Below are positions 12,153 through 23,170 of a stretch of DNA of 64,000 nucleotides, one piece after another (the first letter of the stretch is position 1; each line of letters opens with the position of its first letter). A program made the translations under genes and the position numbers. Under the pieces are notes generated by a model that was not told the DNA's origin, made no database searches, and saw only the letters and a list, made by a program, of their open reading frames with translations. The stretch covers positions 25,220,994-25,284,993 of the forward strand of contig NC_087252.1 in assembly GCF_037042905.1 (NCBI RefSeq). The letters run 5' to 3'. This DNA is from Lytechinus pictus (taxonomy: Eukaryota; Echinodermata; Echinoidea; Temnopleuroida; Toxopneustidae).

Positions 12153-12162
12153 TTATTTATAG
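12153..12162 (-). promoter_or_regulatory. Possible TATA box
   Basis: TATAAATAAA on the minus strand lies just upstream of the candidate ATG/donor exon at 12102-12113, at a distance suited to a core promoter. Confidence 0.3.
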
Positions 12163-12163
12163 A

Positions 12164-12900
12164 TGTCCCGTAAAGTTCGACATCCAAAAGAAACTTCCGA
12201 AAAATCTCACTTTCGAGGAATCGAAACTCAGGGTCAAATAGACGGTCAGTCTCTTTTGAGAAGAACCCTAGGTCAGATACTGTACTCCGGGATGATATCC
12301 GCAGAGAGTATTGCCAGACACTTTATTGGACGCGCCTCTAGACCTATATGATCTTGCTGCTGTATGCTACCATGGACCTGTAGTAGGTCCATGATGCTAC
12401 TAACCGGGGTCACGGGGGGCGTATACCCCCGGTTGGTTGCCCCAATACAAAGAAACCTCCAAGTGCATGTTGCTTGCTCGATGCAGCCTTCAGGCAAAAA
12501 TCAGAGACATCAAAATCATAATCATAAAAAATAGTCGCATTATGTGCTCACGTGATGAATCTACTCCATGAAAGCCTAGATTAGAATAAATCGAGCAACA
12601 AAGTGTGGTAAACATCCAATCGCTATCCTGATAATTTTCTCCGTTGAAGGTACCGCAACACCCCTACACAGAGGCATCTGAAACCAAACAGAAGTAGGCC
12701 AAAATGATGTTTTTGAAGATTCAGGCGAATTTTGGTAGCGGATTTAATATTGTAACAAGGAACCGATTTGATACTGGTCTTCGAGGTTATTAGATGTCCT
12801 TGTTTTTAATTTTTCACTATCTCATCTATTTCTATATTAAAATTGTAATAATAGCATACGCATTGAAATGGCACTAATCACAAACAGAACAAAAACATGT
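12164..12900. other. Stretch without recognised gene
   Basis: If the small exon at 12102-12113 is real, this would be its upstream region. It contains a GC-rich palindromic piece near 12410-12440 ('gggggcgtatacccccgg') and 'ccatggacctgtagtaggtccatg' near 12370-12393. No supported coding sequence is present. Confidence 0.35.
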
Positions 12901-12944
12901 CACATGAAAAAATATAAGCAATAGTATACAAAATAATGAATGTT

Positions 12945-13390
12945 TATGAGTGCAATGGACAGAATACTTCATGAGGTGAAAGATGAAATGATCAATTCAA
13001 CGAGGCGTAGCCGAGTTGAATGGATCATTATTTCATCTTTCACCGAATGATGTATTCTGTCCATTGCACGAATGAAAAAACATTCATTATTTGGTTTATG
13101 TGACACCTAATTTTTTTTTTTTCCATATGAAATTCATGAATTTCGATGCAAAACATGCTCATCCAGTGCGAGTTTGGTCTGTTCATTGTTACGTCATAAC
13201 ATGCACACTGCTGGTGCCTGCAGCTGCAGCCTCGGTGCGCGCGTGCAATGGACAAAATCGTATGGATCCAAAATTGCACGATGACTGGATCCAAAATTGC
13301 ACGGTTGATGACGTCATTGCAAAATGGGCTGAATGAACGATATCAAACAACCAATCAAATCACGAGGATCTATCTAGGTGTCATATAAAC
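12945..13390. repeat. Left arm of a large inverted repeat, containing its own hairpin
   Basis: This arm matches in reverse orientation the arm at 15864-16318 over about 430 bases, including 'gtgcaatggacagaatac', 'ccaaattatt'-like segments, 'tggatccaaaattgcacg' (twice) and 'ctaggtgtcatataaac'. Its outer part (about 12950-13068) is itself a palindrome. It runs from 'gtgcaatggacagaatac' through 'caacgaggcgtagccgagttg' parts and back to 'gtattctgtccattgcac'. Confidence 0.85.
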
Positions 13391-15445
13391 AATTTTTTCT
13401 TTCTTTTTTCCTCGTTCAGAGGTACTTTATTCTTCATATTCCTTTCTCATTTTAACTATTTCTTTCGGGGCACAGTGCGTGTAGAGTTACAAAACAAGTA
13501 ACATATAAACATGTAATAAACATCAACTATTTAATCTAAAATGTAATAAAGATGACATTTCTTTATAGGGTTAAAGCTCTTTGAACATTTGAATTAGATG
13601 AACATTGGATTTAAATCACCATTTTACAAAAAAAAGTATCTCTTTCTTGAACTCATACCAAATTGAATATATATTAAAAGCTCTTCCTTGCATCTTATAC
13701 ATGACATAGGATTTGTATATTGTATACTGTGCAAATATCATAAACAAATTAATCAACGTAAACTTGCGATCGTGAATTTTGTATCCAATGAATAACGTCG
13801 TTTCGTTAATAGGAATTGTCATTTTGAACATGAATTGCAGAGAATTCTTTATCTTTATCCAAAAATTGGCAACAGGATTACATTCTAACATAATATGAAC
13901 AAAAGTTTCTTCTGCTTCACAGAACATACAAGATGTGTCATTAGCTAATTTCCAACGACATAAATTGAATTTAAAGGGTAATAAATTGTGAAGCATTTTC
14001 AAGTTGTATTGTCGAATCTTGTTATACTTTGAATACTTTAGTTTGAAATTTAAAAAATTTTTGCCATTCAAAGTTTACTGGTAATCCTAATTTAGATTGC
14101 CAGTATTGTATAATGTGTGGATCAGATTTTTTTTTTGGTTACAAGTAAAACATAAAAATCTTTTGATTTCATGTTCTTTAAATTTAAAATATCTCCTCCA
14201 CTAATTTCAAAAAGATCTTCTGGAAGCTTTGAAGATAAGGTGTCACATTTGTTGGTCCATTCAGCTGGGACAGCTCTTTTTAGCTTTGAATATTCAAACT
14301 CGACTAAAAGTGATTTTCATGCTACTACGGAAGGTTTCCACGCATAATTACGTAATAATTGGTGAACATTGTGGTCGGACCATCTGTTGAAATATAAAAG
14401 GTTTCTTTCAAATTTTATATGACTGTTATACCATAAAATTTCGTGTTTTATACTATTAATATTGTGATATTCAGTCAATAGTATGTCTTACCAAGAGCAT
14501 AATAGATCTGTATAAAAAGGATGGAATTTGCTTTTTCATACATACAATTAACATATCTTTTTTCGAACAATTGAAACGGAGACACAAGGGCATCGGTCCT
14601 ATCTTTGCTGTCCAAAATTTAAACAAGTACATCCATGGTTGATCATCGTATTTTAACTATTTTGAAATCCATGAAAGTTTTAATGAAGATAATTTTGAAT
14701 TTAAGTCTATCATATCTAATCCTCCTTTATGAAATGAATTAATTTTTTCGAGCCCCAATTAAACGTATACATCATTTTCTCTAATTCACGTGCCAGGTTG
14801 TTTGGCACGTGTATTACAGTTGCAGGGTAAACAATTTGTGATATTATCAAAGATTTAAGTATTACTATTTTGCCATAATTATATAGTTAAATTTCTCACT
14901 TTCCAGATGTTCATTATAGATTGAATTTTAACTTATTTTGTATCCCAATTCATTCTTTCTTTTTTACGTTTATCTGTACCTACAAAATTACCAAGGTATT
15001 TCACTGGATCATTTGTCCATTGTATATCTCTTAAGGTTTCATCTTGAGGGAAGATGGACATTGCATGAGTTTTTGTAAAATTAAGTTTAGGGCCTGCAAT
15101 TTTTCCAAATTGCCTTATATCTTCTATCGCAATATTACCCGAATTAACAGAACTCACAAAAATTACTGCATCATCAGCAAGCTGTGATATATTGATTTCT
15201 TTTTCTGAACACTGGGTTCCATTTTCTCCTGGAATAATGATTCCTTCAATATAATCGTTTTGTTTTATTTTCCTTGCCATAACATCATCAATTAATAAAA
15301 ACAGTAAGGCTGAGAGTAGGCAGCCTTGTCTTCCACCTTGTTCGATTTTGAAATTTTGTGACATCCAACCGTTATTAATCACTCTTCCAGAAGCATCATT
15401 ATACAAAACTTTAATCCAATTAATATAAATAAAATAAACACATAA
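13391..15445 (-). mobile_element. 5'-truncated, decayed L1/Tx1-like LINE
   Basis: The minus strand carries a relative of the full-length LINE at 48.4-53.7 kb. Reverse-transcriptase remnants lie at about 15445-14933, a C-terminal zinc-finger region at about 14071-13616, and a 3' end with AATAAA (13431-13426) and a CCTC-loop-GAGG hairpin (13422-13410) before an A-rich tail near 13400. The copy begins within the RT domain, so roughly the first half of ORF2 and all of ORF1 are missing. It fills most of the space between the two arms of the large inverted repeat, and its 3' end abuts the left arm. Confidence 0.85.
13616..15445 (-). pseudogene. LINE ORF2 remnant (reverse transcriptase and C-terminal zinc finger)
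   Basis: Two separated open segments remain. The first includes 'GGRQGCLLSALLFLL' and 'ISQLADDAVIFV', which align with 'GVRQGCPLSSLLFII' and 'ISQFADDTTIFM' of the 49.8-kb ORF2, so the catalytic Asp-Asp pair is still readable. The second carries CX2CX7HX4C (CMFCEAEETFVHIMLEC) and 'FKMTIPINETTLFIGY', which align with the C-terminal end of that ORF2 in its shifted frame. Between them (14080-14930) frameshifts and stops break the frame, so it cannot make a working enzyme. Confidence 0.85.
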
Positions 15446-15863
15446 ACAAATATAATCAATTTGAAAACAAAGATACACCAACCTTCACGATAACTACATA
15501 TTTTGCATATAAAATCTTGCGGGGTTAAAAAAAGCAATCTAATTGGAAATGTGTCAAATGGTCAAACGCCACGAGGAAGAGGGGAAGATGTTCCCAGTCA
15601 CTACAATAATTTTATCTACAAGAATCATTTTCCACATAAACACCAAATGAACATAAACGCATGAAGTGAGTATCGCGTATGACAGTTGGAGTTAAAGCCC
15701 TAGTAATAAGTAATAACTATATATAAAGTGACACACCTGTAATTATTTCCTCATAGAAACATGTGCTGTATTATGAATCAGCTAAGAAAAAAGATAATCA
15801 TCTGAATACACTGTTGAATTGAGCATTTTAACAGTGTGAACAATATTTTCACATAGTCCACAT
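15446..15863. other. Spacer between LINE fragment and right inverted arm
   Basis: AT-rich sequence whose last part (about 15800-15863, 'gagcattttaacagtgtgaa') is a fragment of the CACAGTGTG repeat family. Confidence 0.5.
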
Positions 15864-16318
15864 TATATGACACCTAGATAGATCCTTGTGATTTGATTGG
15901 TTGTTTGATATCGTTCATTCAGCCCATTTTGCAATGACGTCATCAACCGTGCAATTTTGGATCCATTCATCGTGCAATTTTGGATCCATACGATTTTGTC
16001 CATTGCACTCGCGCACCGAGACTGCAGCTGCAGCTCATGCATGCACCATCAGTGCGCATGTTGTAATGACGTAACAATCAACAGACCGAATTCGCATTGC
16101 ATGAGCATGTTTTGCATCGAAATTCATAAATTTCTTATGAAATTTTTTTTTTAGGTGTCATATAAACCAAATAATGAATGTTTGATAATTCGTGCAATGG
16201 ACAGAATACTTAATTCGGTGAAAGATGAAATATAATGATCCATTCAACTCGGCTACGCCTCGTTGAATGGATCATTTCATCTTTCACCTCATGAAGTATT
16301 CTGTCCATTGCACTCATA
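15864..16318. repeat. Right arm of the large inverted repeat
   Basis: Inverted partner of 12945-13390. The outer part, about 16195-16313, again forms a palindrome around 'caactcggctacgcctcgttg'. The two arms differ by small indels and substitutions, so the pair is not brand new. Whether this is one composite foldback element or two MITEs in opposite orientation is unresolved. Confidence 0.85.
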
Positions 16319-16744
16319 TACATAAAAGAAATCTGGCAAACTGTTTCCACTTTGAAGGAAATTTCCCGAAATTGGGAAATCCTGATAATCTTCAGGTCAT
16401 TTTTGGGAAATGTGAAAATTTGAGGAAATTCCGAGAAATCAGAAAATTACAATTAAACTACAATTAAACGTAGCAACTTTTAATATTCATGCTAAATTTA
16501 AAGAATTGTTTGCCTCATGTGTAGCTCAAAATGTTCTGCTCGCACTCCGCATGCGCATTTTGTAATTTTGTTGCTATTTTTAAAAAGTGCATTGAATATA
16601 AAAGGTTAAATTCCTTGATTTTGGTCACTTGGACCAAATTCAGGCTTGCTTTGTTATTGTCCAATTTTTGTTGAAAAAATACATTTTTATTAATCAGCTG
16701 CATCAAATTAACAAACTTGGGAATGAGTTGGTCGAATGAATAGT

Positions 16745-18295
16745 CTGTCTTCTTGTTACATGCTTTGATTGAATTGAATGATATCCTATTACATAATATT
16801 CATAATAATAATTTCCATTCATTCGGTATCTTTCTTGATTTTTCAGAAGCATTTGATTTGACTGACCATAACAATCTTTTGTATAAATGGCCATATTTTG
16901 GAAATTCGTGGTGTAGCCCTTCAGTTGTTTCATAGTTATTTATCGAATAGGAAACAATACACAACCTTCAATAATAATGACTCGTCTTTTTCCAATGTTG
17001 AATGCGGAATTCCGCAGGGGTCTGTACTCGGCCCACTGCTTTTTTCTGTTATGTGTCCATGATTTATGTAATGTTTCTTAATTTTTCATTTCATTTAGTT
17101 TGCTGATGATACCAACATTGTTCTTCACACAAATATTTTGATATACTCCAGCGTAAGACAAGTGAAGAACTCTGCAAACTTATCGACTTGTTTGATTCCA
17201 ATTAGTTAGCAATCAATCATGATAAAACGTGTATTTTGTATTTTTCCAAATCAAATATTAAGCCTCCTCACCACAAAGTGAAAATAAAAATTAAAAATTC
17301 ATATTTGAATGTTTCAAAGTCAGTAAAATTCCTTTGAGTTTTACTGGATGATCAACTTTCTTTTCGGGACCATCGCATAGATTTACTTAATCAGATTTCC
17401 AAGAATGTTGGTATCATCAGCAAATCACAATCTGTTTTACCCGAAAAATAATTATTTATGTTGTACAACTCACTTGTATTTCCTTTTGTCTATTGTTGTA
17501 TATTACCTGGGGAAACATAGGAAAAAATCAATTAGAACCCTTTCATAAATTGCAGAAAAAAAAGCCTTAGGTATCTGAACAAAATCTTCCTATTATGCAT
17601 CATCTGCCCCCTCTTCTTTGAATTAAAAACACTAAATATTTATGACATTTATGAATTTAAAGTTGCAGTTTTGATGTATTATATATAACAAGAAATGGCA
17701 CCTGTAAACATTTCTGAATTTTCTTAATTATGATAGTGATTTTCACCAGTATAATACTCGTTTAGCTTCTCATTTTTATCTTCCACTGACCTCAAATAAT
17801 GAAATTCTTAAAAAAGAATTAAACATGCACGACCTAGAATTTATAACAATGTGGATACTATAATTCGTTCCTGCCTCCTCATTTAAAATTTTACTTAAAA
17901 GACAATTAATTAGTAGCTATTCCCTTGATTCCCTTTCCCTTTTCTAAACATACTCTCCTCCCCCCTCTCTCTCTCTTCTCTCTCTTGTTTGAGTGTAATG
18001 GGTCATGGATGTGTGTTGGGTGTGGGTCATTCTGTGTTTGATGTGTGAATTTATGATTCCATCTATTTGAATAGAATTATTTACATGTACGCTAAATTGT
18101 ATACTTGTAAAGCGGCACCTGCCTACAAGATTTTAATCTTTTTGGTTGCCTCTTACCATATGTTAATTTCTTTTTACATGAATGTATAAATTATATTTAT
18201 TTGTTGTCTGTGCTGCTAAATTTATGCATTTATATGTTATTTTTTATTGCATTTGAATACTTTCATATGGTTAATAAATGAATTGAATTGAATTT
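16745..18295 (+). pseudogene. 5'-truncated LINE of Jockey/CR1-like type, broken reverse transcriptase
   Basis: Reverse-transcriptase motifs occur in order but in different frames: GIFLDFSEAFD (about 16828), CGIPQGSVLGPLLF (about 17003) and FADDTNIVLHTN (about 17101). They are followed by decayed C-terminal sequence. The 3' end is AATAAATGAATTGAATTGAA at about 18273-18292, a short tandem (GAATT)n tail as seen in non-poly(A) LINEs. Several frameshifts and stops make it non-functional. Confidence 0.85.
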
Positions 18296-18834
18296 CGGCT
18301 TGTGAGAACGAGAACTTGGTAGTGTAACACGAGAGGCGGCGCTGTTGACAAATACCCATTATCATCACATTATAATCAATATACGGTGTTGATTATCGGT
18401 TGTATAAAATTATGTGAGTTACATTATCTCTTCTGTCCTAATTTTGCAGGTTCGGATAACAATTTCACACAGAAGAGGCATCGGGGTATAACGGTGGAGG
18501 TGGATGTATGTGTGTGTGTGTGGGGGGGGGGGTTACCAAGTAAAATGTTAAAAATTGATTCGCGTTGAAATTAAGATATTTAGGGTTAAACAGATGATGA
18601 AATGTATTCCATATACCGTAGGTTACAATTATATAGGCCTCATGTTATGAATGCCATATTATTGCCCTTGTTGTCATCCACGTGGGCCCTGTCAAACTCA
18701 CATGGTTATGTGATATGGCCCATATGGGCCTGGGTGCACAACACTTAGGGATGAAATGCGCATGTGGGTTCCACGAGGGTACTTAGACGGACCCTTATTA
18801 CGGAACCCACACGGGCTTGCTCGCTACCTGGACC
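18296..18834. other. Stretch between two LINE fragments
   Basis: No supported gene. It contains a GT/G-rich run near 18510-18530 and the palindromic 'catatgggcc' near 18720. Confidence 0.35.
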
Positions 18835-20018
18835 ATTACGCTTTTTTTGCAATATCTTATAACTTGCTACATTTTATTGATAAAGTATCACAATCCATAG
18901 ACAAAAAGATGCATACAATTGGTATATTTCTTGATTATTCGAAAGCTTTTGACACAGTAGATCATGATATTTTGATTGGCAAGTTATCACATTATGGTAT
19001 CAGGGGTACAGCATTGGACTGGTTCAAGAGTTACTTAGCTGACAGGAAACAATTTGTCTCGATAAAGGATGCTGAGTCAGGTTTACAGAATGTCCCTTGT
19101 GGTGTCCCCCAGGGATCCCTCCTTGGTCCGTTATTATTTATTGTGTATATTAATGATTCTCACTATTCCTCTGATATTTTATCGTTCATTTTATTTGCAG
19201 ATGATTCAAGTTTGTATTATTCCCACAGAAATCCTGAGACCCTTTTAAAAACAGTTAATAGTGAACTGAGGAAAGTCACTTTGTGGATTCAAGCAAATAA
19301 ATTATCTCTAAATTTGCAGAAAACAAATTATATGCTCTTTAGCAACACGATTAGAGAAGTTCAAGGTGATGTTATATTTAATGATGTGTTAATAGATAGA
19401 GTAAAGACGACCAAATTTCTGGGGTTGCATATAGATGAAAAACTGATTTTGAAAACCCATATAAATAATCTATGTAAGACATTATAAAAAAATAGTGGTG
19501 TAATATACAAATTGAAATCCTTTTTCTCTACTGATATTCTTTGTATGATGTATTCAACACTAATTCTCCCGTATCTCAATTACGGTGTTCTTGCATGGGG
19601 TAATTCTCTTAAAACCAATCTAGAAAGGGTGTACTTGATTCAGAAAAGAGTTTTAAGAATTGTTTGTAATGTTAACTATCGCTCGCATACTACCCCACTT
19701 TTTTATGAGCATATAATTCTAAAATTACAAGATATCTATGATTTTCAACTTGGTACTCTAATGTATGCATACAATGCAGGCATCATGCCACCAGCTTTGG
19801 TCACAATGTTCATGAAAAATAGTGACATACATAACTATTATACACGAAATGCTTCTGCTTTCCACTTACCGAAGTTACATACAAGTTTTGCTTTTAGGAC
19901 AGTTGTAAATACAGGACCCAGGTTCTGGAACTCTCTCAATTCAAATATAAAAAAATTGGTAAGCATTTATACTTTTCAGCGTGTACTTAAAGGTTATCTT
20001 CTTAATTGTTATTTGTGA
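18835..20018 (+). pseudogene. Reverse transcriptase (LINE), one in-frame stop
   Basis: One reading frame runs through the RT domain. It includes GIFLDYSKAFDTVDHDIL (motif A with the first catalytic Asp), CGVPQGSLLGPLLFIVYIND (motif B), FADDSSLYY (motif C Asp-Asp, 19194-19205), and then the thumb-like and C-terminal region with YGVLAWGN, LIQKRVLRIV and GPRFWNSL. The only interruption is a TAA at 19485-19487, after which the same frame continues to 20018. Known RTs of this type make cDNA at a nicked target site. This copy is 5'-truncated and carries the stop, so it is probably dead but fairly young. Confidence 0.88.
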
Positions 20019-20757
20019 GTTGCTATAGGTTAAGATATGCTTTTATATACTATGTTATTTCTTAATTTTGGAGCCTATAAAAACTGTATATAAGACTGGA
20101 GAATGTTATGATATATCAATATATATTTATCTTGTATCTTGTCTAACTGGTTTCTTCTGCAGAGGGTCAGCCCATGTTTTTTTTTCCTTTTGTATTCTTT
20201 TCTTGTGTTTCTTTTACCTTTGTCATGTTTTGTTTTTTACTTTACTATTATTATTATACATACGATCTTCCTCTTTTTTCCATGCCATGTTATCCATACT
20301 TATTTCTTCTCCATCATATATCACTTAATTATATCATATTGTTGTTAGTTTTTTAGACTTCATAATTGTACATTCAAGCAATGTATTCTATTCTTTTTAG
20401 TGTGTGTTTTTTGTCATTGATTAGATTTAGTTTGTCTTTTTTGTTTTATTGTTGTTGCATTTTTAAGTTGTTTTGCTTCTTTTGTATTTCTAAAGATATT
20501 ACATGTACACACTGAATACTATTCAGTCATGTATTTGAAACAAAGGAGACCCTAGCCTTACAAGCCTTGCTTTTTCAGGGGTTCTCCTTGTCTTTCTTTC
20601 AATACGTAATTAGTTATTTGCTGTGTTTCTTTTTTTTCTACTGTAACAATGATTTATGGTTAATTGATTTTCATTTGTAGACTGTGAAATCACACTTGTA
20701 AGATAAAATGTACGTGCAGAAAGAAAGACGAATAAATATCTTATCTTATCTTATCTT
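18835..20757 (+). mobile_element. 5'-truncated LINE of Jockey/CR1-like type with (TATCT)n tail
   Basis: A reverse-transcriptase coding region (18835-20018) is followed by a ~720-bp 3' part containing 'acaagccttgc' and ending in AATAAATATCTTATCTTATC, a short tandem repeat tail at about 20731-20757. The 3' part resembles the minus-strand fragment at 27.09-27.31 kb ('gcaaggcttgt'), which likewise ends in short tandem repeats. The 5' half of the element, including any endonuclease, is missing. Confidence 0.85.
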
Positions 20758-20961
20758 ACTTCCTCTCTTCAGATATTGTACAACAACAAATGAGTTATAT
20801 AAAGGCATCCATTACTCTTGTCAATCATAAAACAACAAGAAAATATTATTAAAAGAAAATTATGAAACCGATACAATTTCTTTTTATATGATCAATTAAA
20901 GTAGAAATTTCAATTACGCTTATTTTGCCATTCTTAAATATAAAAAACAAACATGCTTTAA

Positions 20962-21443
20962 AGGTTAAGTTTACCTTGACGAAATATTCATAGAAAAATT
21001 AGCCGAAATATAAAAAAAAATATCAGTGAAGGCTTAAGGTAAATCCCTCAAAAATTAAAAAGTTTTTAGAATTTCATTTTTTATTATTTTTGACGTCATA
21101 TGTGAGCAGCTTCCTATATAGCGTGAAAAAAAAATCAATGAAATGCCATTTTCTAAGCAAATTGGAAATTGTTTTTAGTGTACCTCCAGTTTATCAACAG
21201 AATAATCATTTTGAACCCGTTCCTGGAGAAATAAAAATGTTAGTCATCATCATATAAACCAACAATTTTGAAATTTATGAATTTTATATTACATAACGTA
21301 TGGGGCGGCTGCTCGTATGTCACAAATCGAAAACTTAAAATTCTAATAACTTTCTTAATCTTCAATTGATTTTACTCAAATCTTCACCAATATCTTTTAA
21401 AATTATTTTTACAACACAATTATTGTTAGCCTGAACGTCCCCT
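20962..21443. mobile_element. Possible TTAA-type MITE
   Basis: The left boundary TTAA plus AGGTTAAGTTTACC and the right boundary CCTGAACGTCCCCT followed by a TTAA-like TATAA resemble the ends of neighbouring elements, but the inverted repeat is weak. The right edge is shared with the next element. Confidence 0.3.
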
Positions 21444-21447
21444 ATAA

Positions 21448-22658
21448 AGGGAGGTCCAACCTAGGTCATAAAATGTTGTATCGGAAAAGAGAAAAATAAG
21501 AATGACAGAATAATGAAAGTTTGAAAGAAATCGGACAAAAAATAAGAAATGTATGGCTGCTTTAAAAATCGAATTTTAAATTGGCAACTGGGTAAGCAAA
21601 TTATGATGAGGAGCCGCAAAGGGCAAGGGCCACTTTCCCATAGGCCATGCACTTCATGATCAGAATCTTGTAGTTTTCTCTTAAAGGAGACTGAAACTCT
21701 TGGAGCAAGTTAGCTTTTGTGAAAGCAGAAAAATCAAAGAATAAGATCAACAAAACTTTGATTAAAATAGGACTAGCAATAAAAGAGTTATGAGCATTTG
21801 AATGTCGAGATCACTAATGCTATGGAGATCCTCGCATTGGCAATGCGACCAAGATCTGTGATGTCACACACGTACAACTCTCCCATTTGGACACTGAAAA
21901 TATACCCCAAAACATCTCTTTTTGCTCATTCTAATCATATGACAAACGATTCATCAATGATATAATGTTGTGAAACCTCTGTACTTGTCATCTCATAAAG
22001 AGAACACCTCAACTTGTGATAGACTCTATAAAAGTGAGAATATAAGTGAAATAAGTACTAAAGTAATGAGGGAGTTGTACGTGTGTGATATCACAGATCT
22101 TGGTCGCATTGCCGTTGGGAGGATCTACATGGCACTAGTGATCTCAATATTCGAATGCTCATAACTTTCTTATTATTCATTCAATCTTCCTCAAACTTTC
22201 AACAATATGTTTCTTTGATTTTTCTCTTTGATATGGATTCAGCTGGTTTCAAGGGTTTCATTCTCCTTTAAGTATGTATTCCCCTGGGGCAGCGATAGAA
22301 ATATAACTCACGTAGCCTCTCATTTTATGTCCTGATGAAACAAAAATATAATTTTCAATAAAACTTACAACTTAAAAAATGTCATTTTATGTATTAGAGT
22401 AAGTGGAAGAGTAGTCCTTGCCTTACATCACTGTAATAGTGCACAGACCAGTGCTATGACGTCACAAATTTGCGGCCAATTTGAAGTCTGCATGGGTATT
22501 GTATTTACCGATTTTGACAATTTTTACAAATTCATAACTTTCTTATTGTTTGTCCGATAAAGTTCAAGCTTTCACGTACGAACTTATTTGATTTTTCTTT
22601 TTTCCCCTATACAAGGATATTTTTTTTTTTTTTTTGGGGGGGGGGGTTCGCTTTCCCT
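21448..22658. mobile_element. TTAA-type MITE (Kolobok/piggyBac-like), split by a nested MITE
   Basis: Apart from the nested insertion this is a reverse-oriented relative of the element at 29799-30397. Shared words include 'ggtcataaa.tgttgt', 'gtgaaagtttgaaagaaatcg', 'ttggcaactgggtaag', 'cataggccatg' and 'ttcccctggggcag'. The left end GGGAGGTCCAACC and right end TTCCCT are next to TTAA-like sequence (TTAA at 22659-22662). It carries a G run at 22636-22646. No transposase is present. Confidence 0.75.
21685..22267. mobile_element. 583-bp TTAA-type MITE nested inside another MITE
   Basis: AGGAGACTGAAAC at the left and its inverse GTTTCATTCTCCT at the right are flanked by exact TTAA on both sides (21681-21684 and 22268-22271). 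The two halves are inverted copies ('agatctgtgatgtcacacacg' in the left arm against 'gtgtgtgatatcacagatct' in the right). The homologous element at 29.8-30.4 kb lacks this insert and has CTAA at the same place. Confidence 0.85.
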
Positions 22659-22961
22659 TTAACGCAGAAACCAGGGGGGTGAAACTCCGCTTCTGCATCC
22701 GGTCAGAATTGAAGAAAATTTTGGAGGGTCAAAAGTGCACACTGCTCCCATTTTTCGTATACAAGCCTATGGACACCGCCACTGTTTTGGTACACCAGCG
22801 AAATGAAGGCGTGGTCACGGAACGTCCTTCGCGCATAGCGTAAAAATATGTAAATTAGTATTTTGTCACTAATTAGCATAATGCGCGACCTGATTAATAA
22901 TCGTTAATGGTGTCTGTCAGTGATTACATCATGTCAGATCATTCGTTTTTTTCCTCCTCAG
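22659..22961. other. Stretch without recognised gene
   Basis: A stretch near 22720-22830 reads in a short open frame without recognisable domain. The last 30 bases are a pyrimidine-rich splice acceptor candidate. Confidence 0.3.
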
Positions 22962-23170
22962 AGTTTTATTATTCATCTATTTTAATGATCTATTTGTTAT
23001 TGCTTGTTACGATTATTACTGCATCTTTGCTTTGTTTTAGCTGCAAATGGCCAGGATCTTTGCTAAAAAATATTACAGAGGAGGTTCCCAAAGAAAATGT
23101 TGCCATATACGATGACATCTCTTTAAGTTTCTGGAGCCCTTTTTTCTTTTTATTGCAGAAAACGAAATGA
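22962..23170 (+). CDS. Possible terminal exon: membrane segment plus short acidic tail
   Basis: A pyrimidine tract ending in CAG (22959-22961) precedes a frame, entered in phase 1, that encodes a strongly hydrophobic segment (SILMIYLLLLVTIITASLLC). This is followed by a Cys/Trp/Lys border, then an acidic tail with IYDDI, and a stop at 23168-23170. That layout fits a single-pass receptor end, with YDDI as a possible YxxPhi sorting signal. A second acceptor-like tract (ending 23158) makes the last residues uncertain. No upstream exon was found, so this remains a candidate. Confidence 0.25.
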
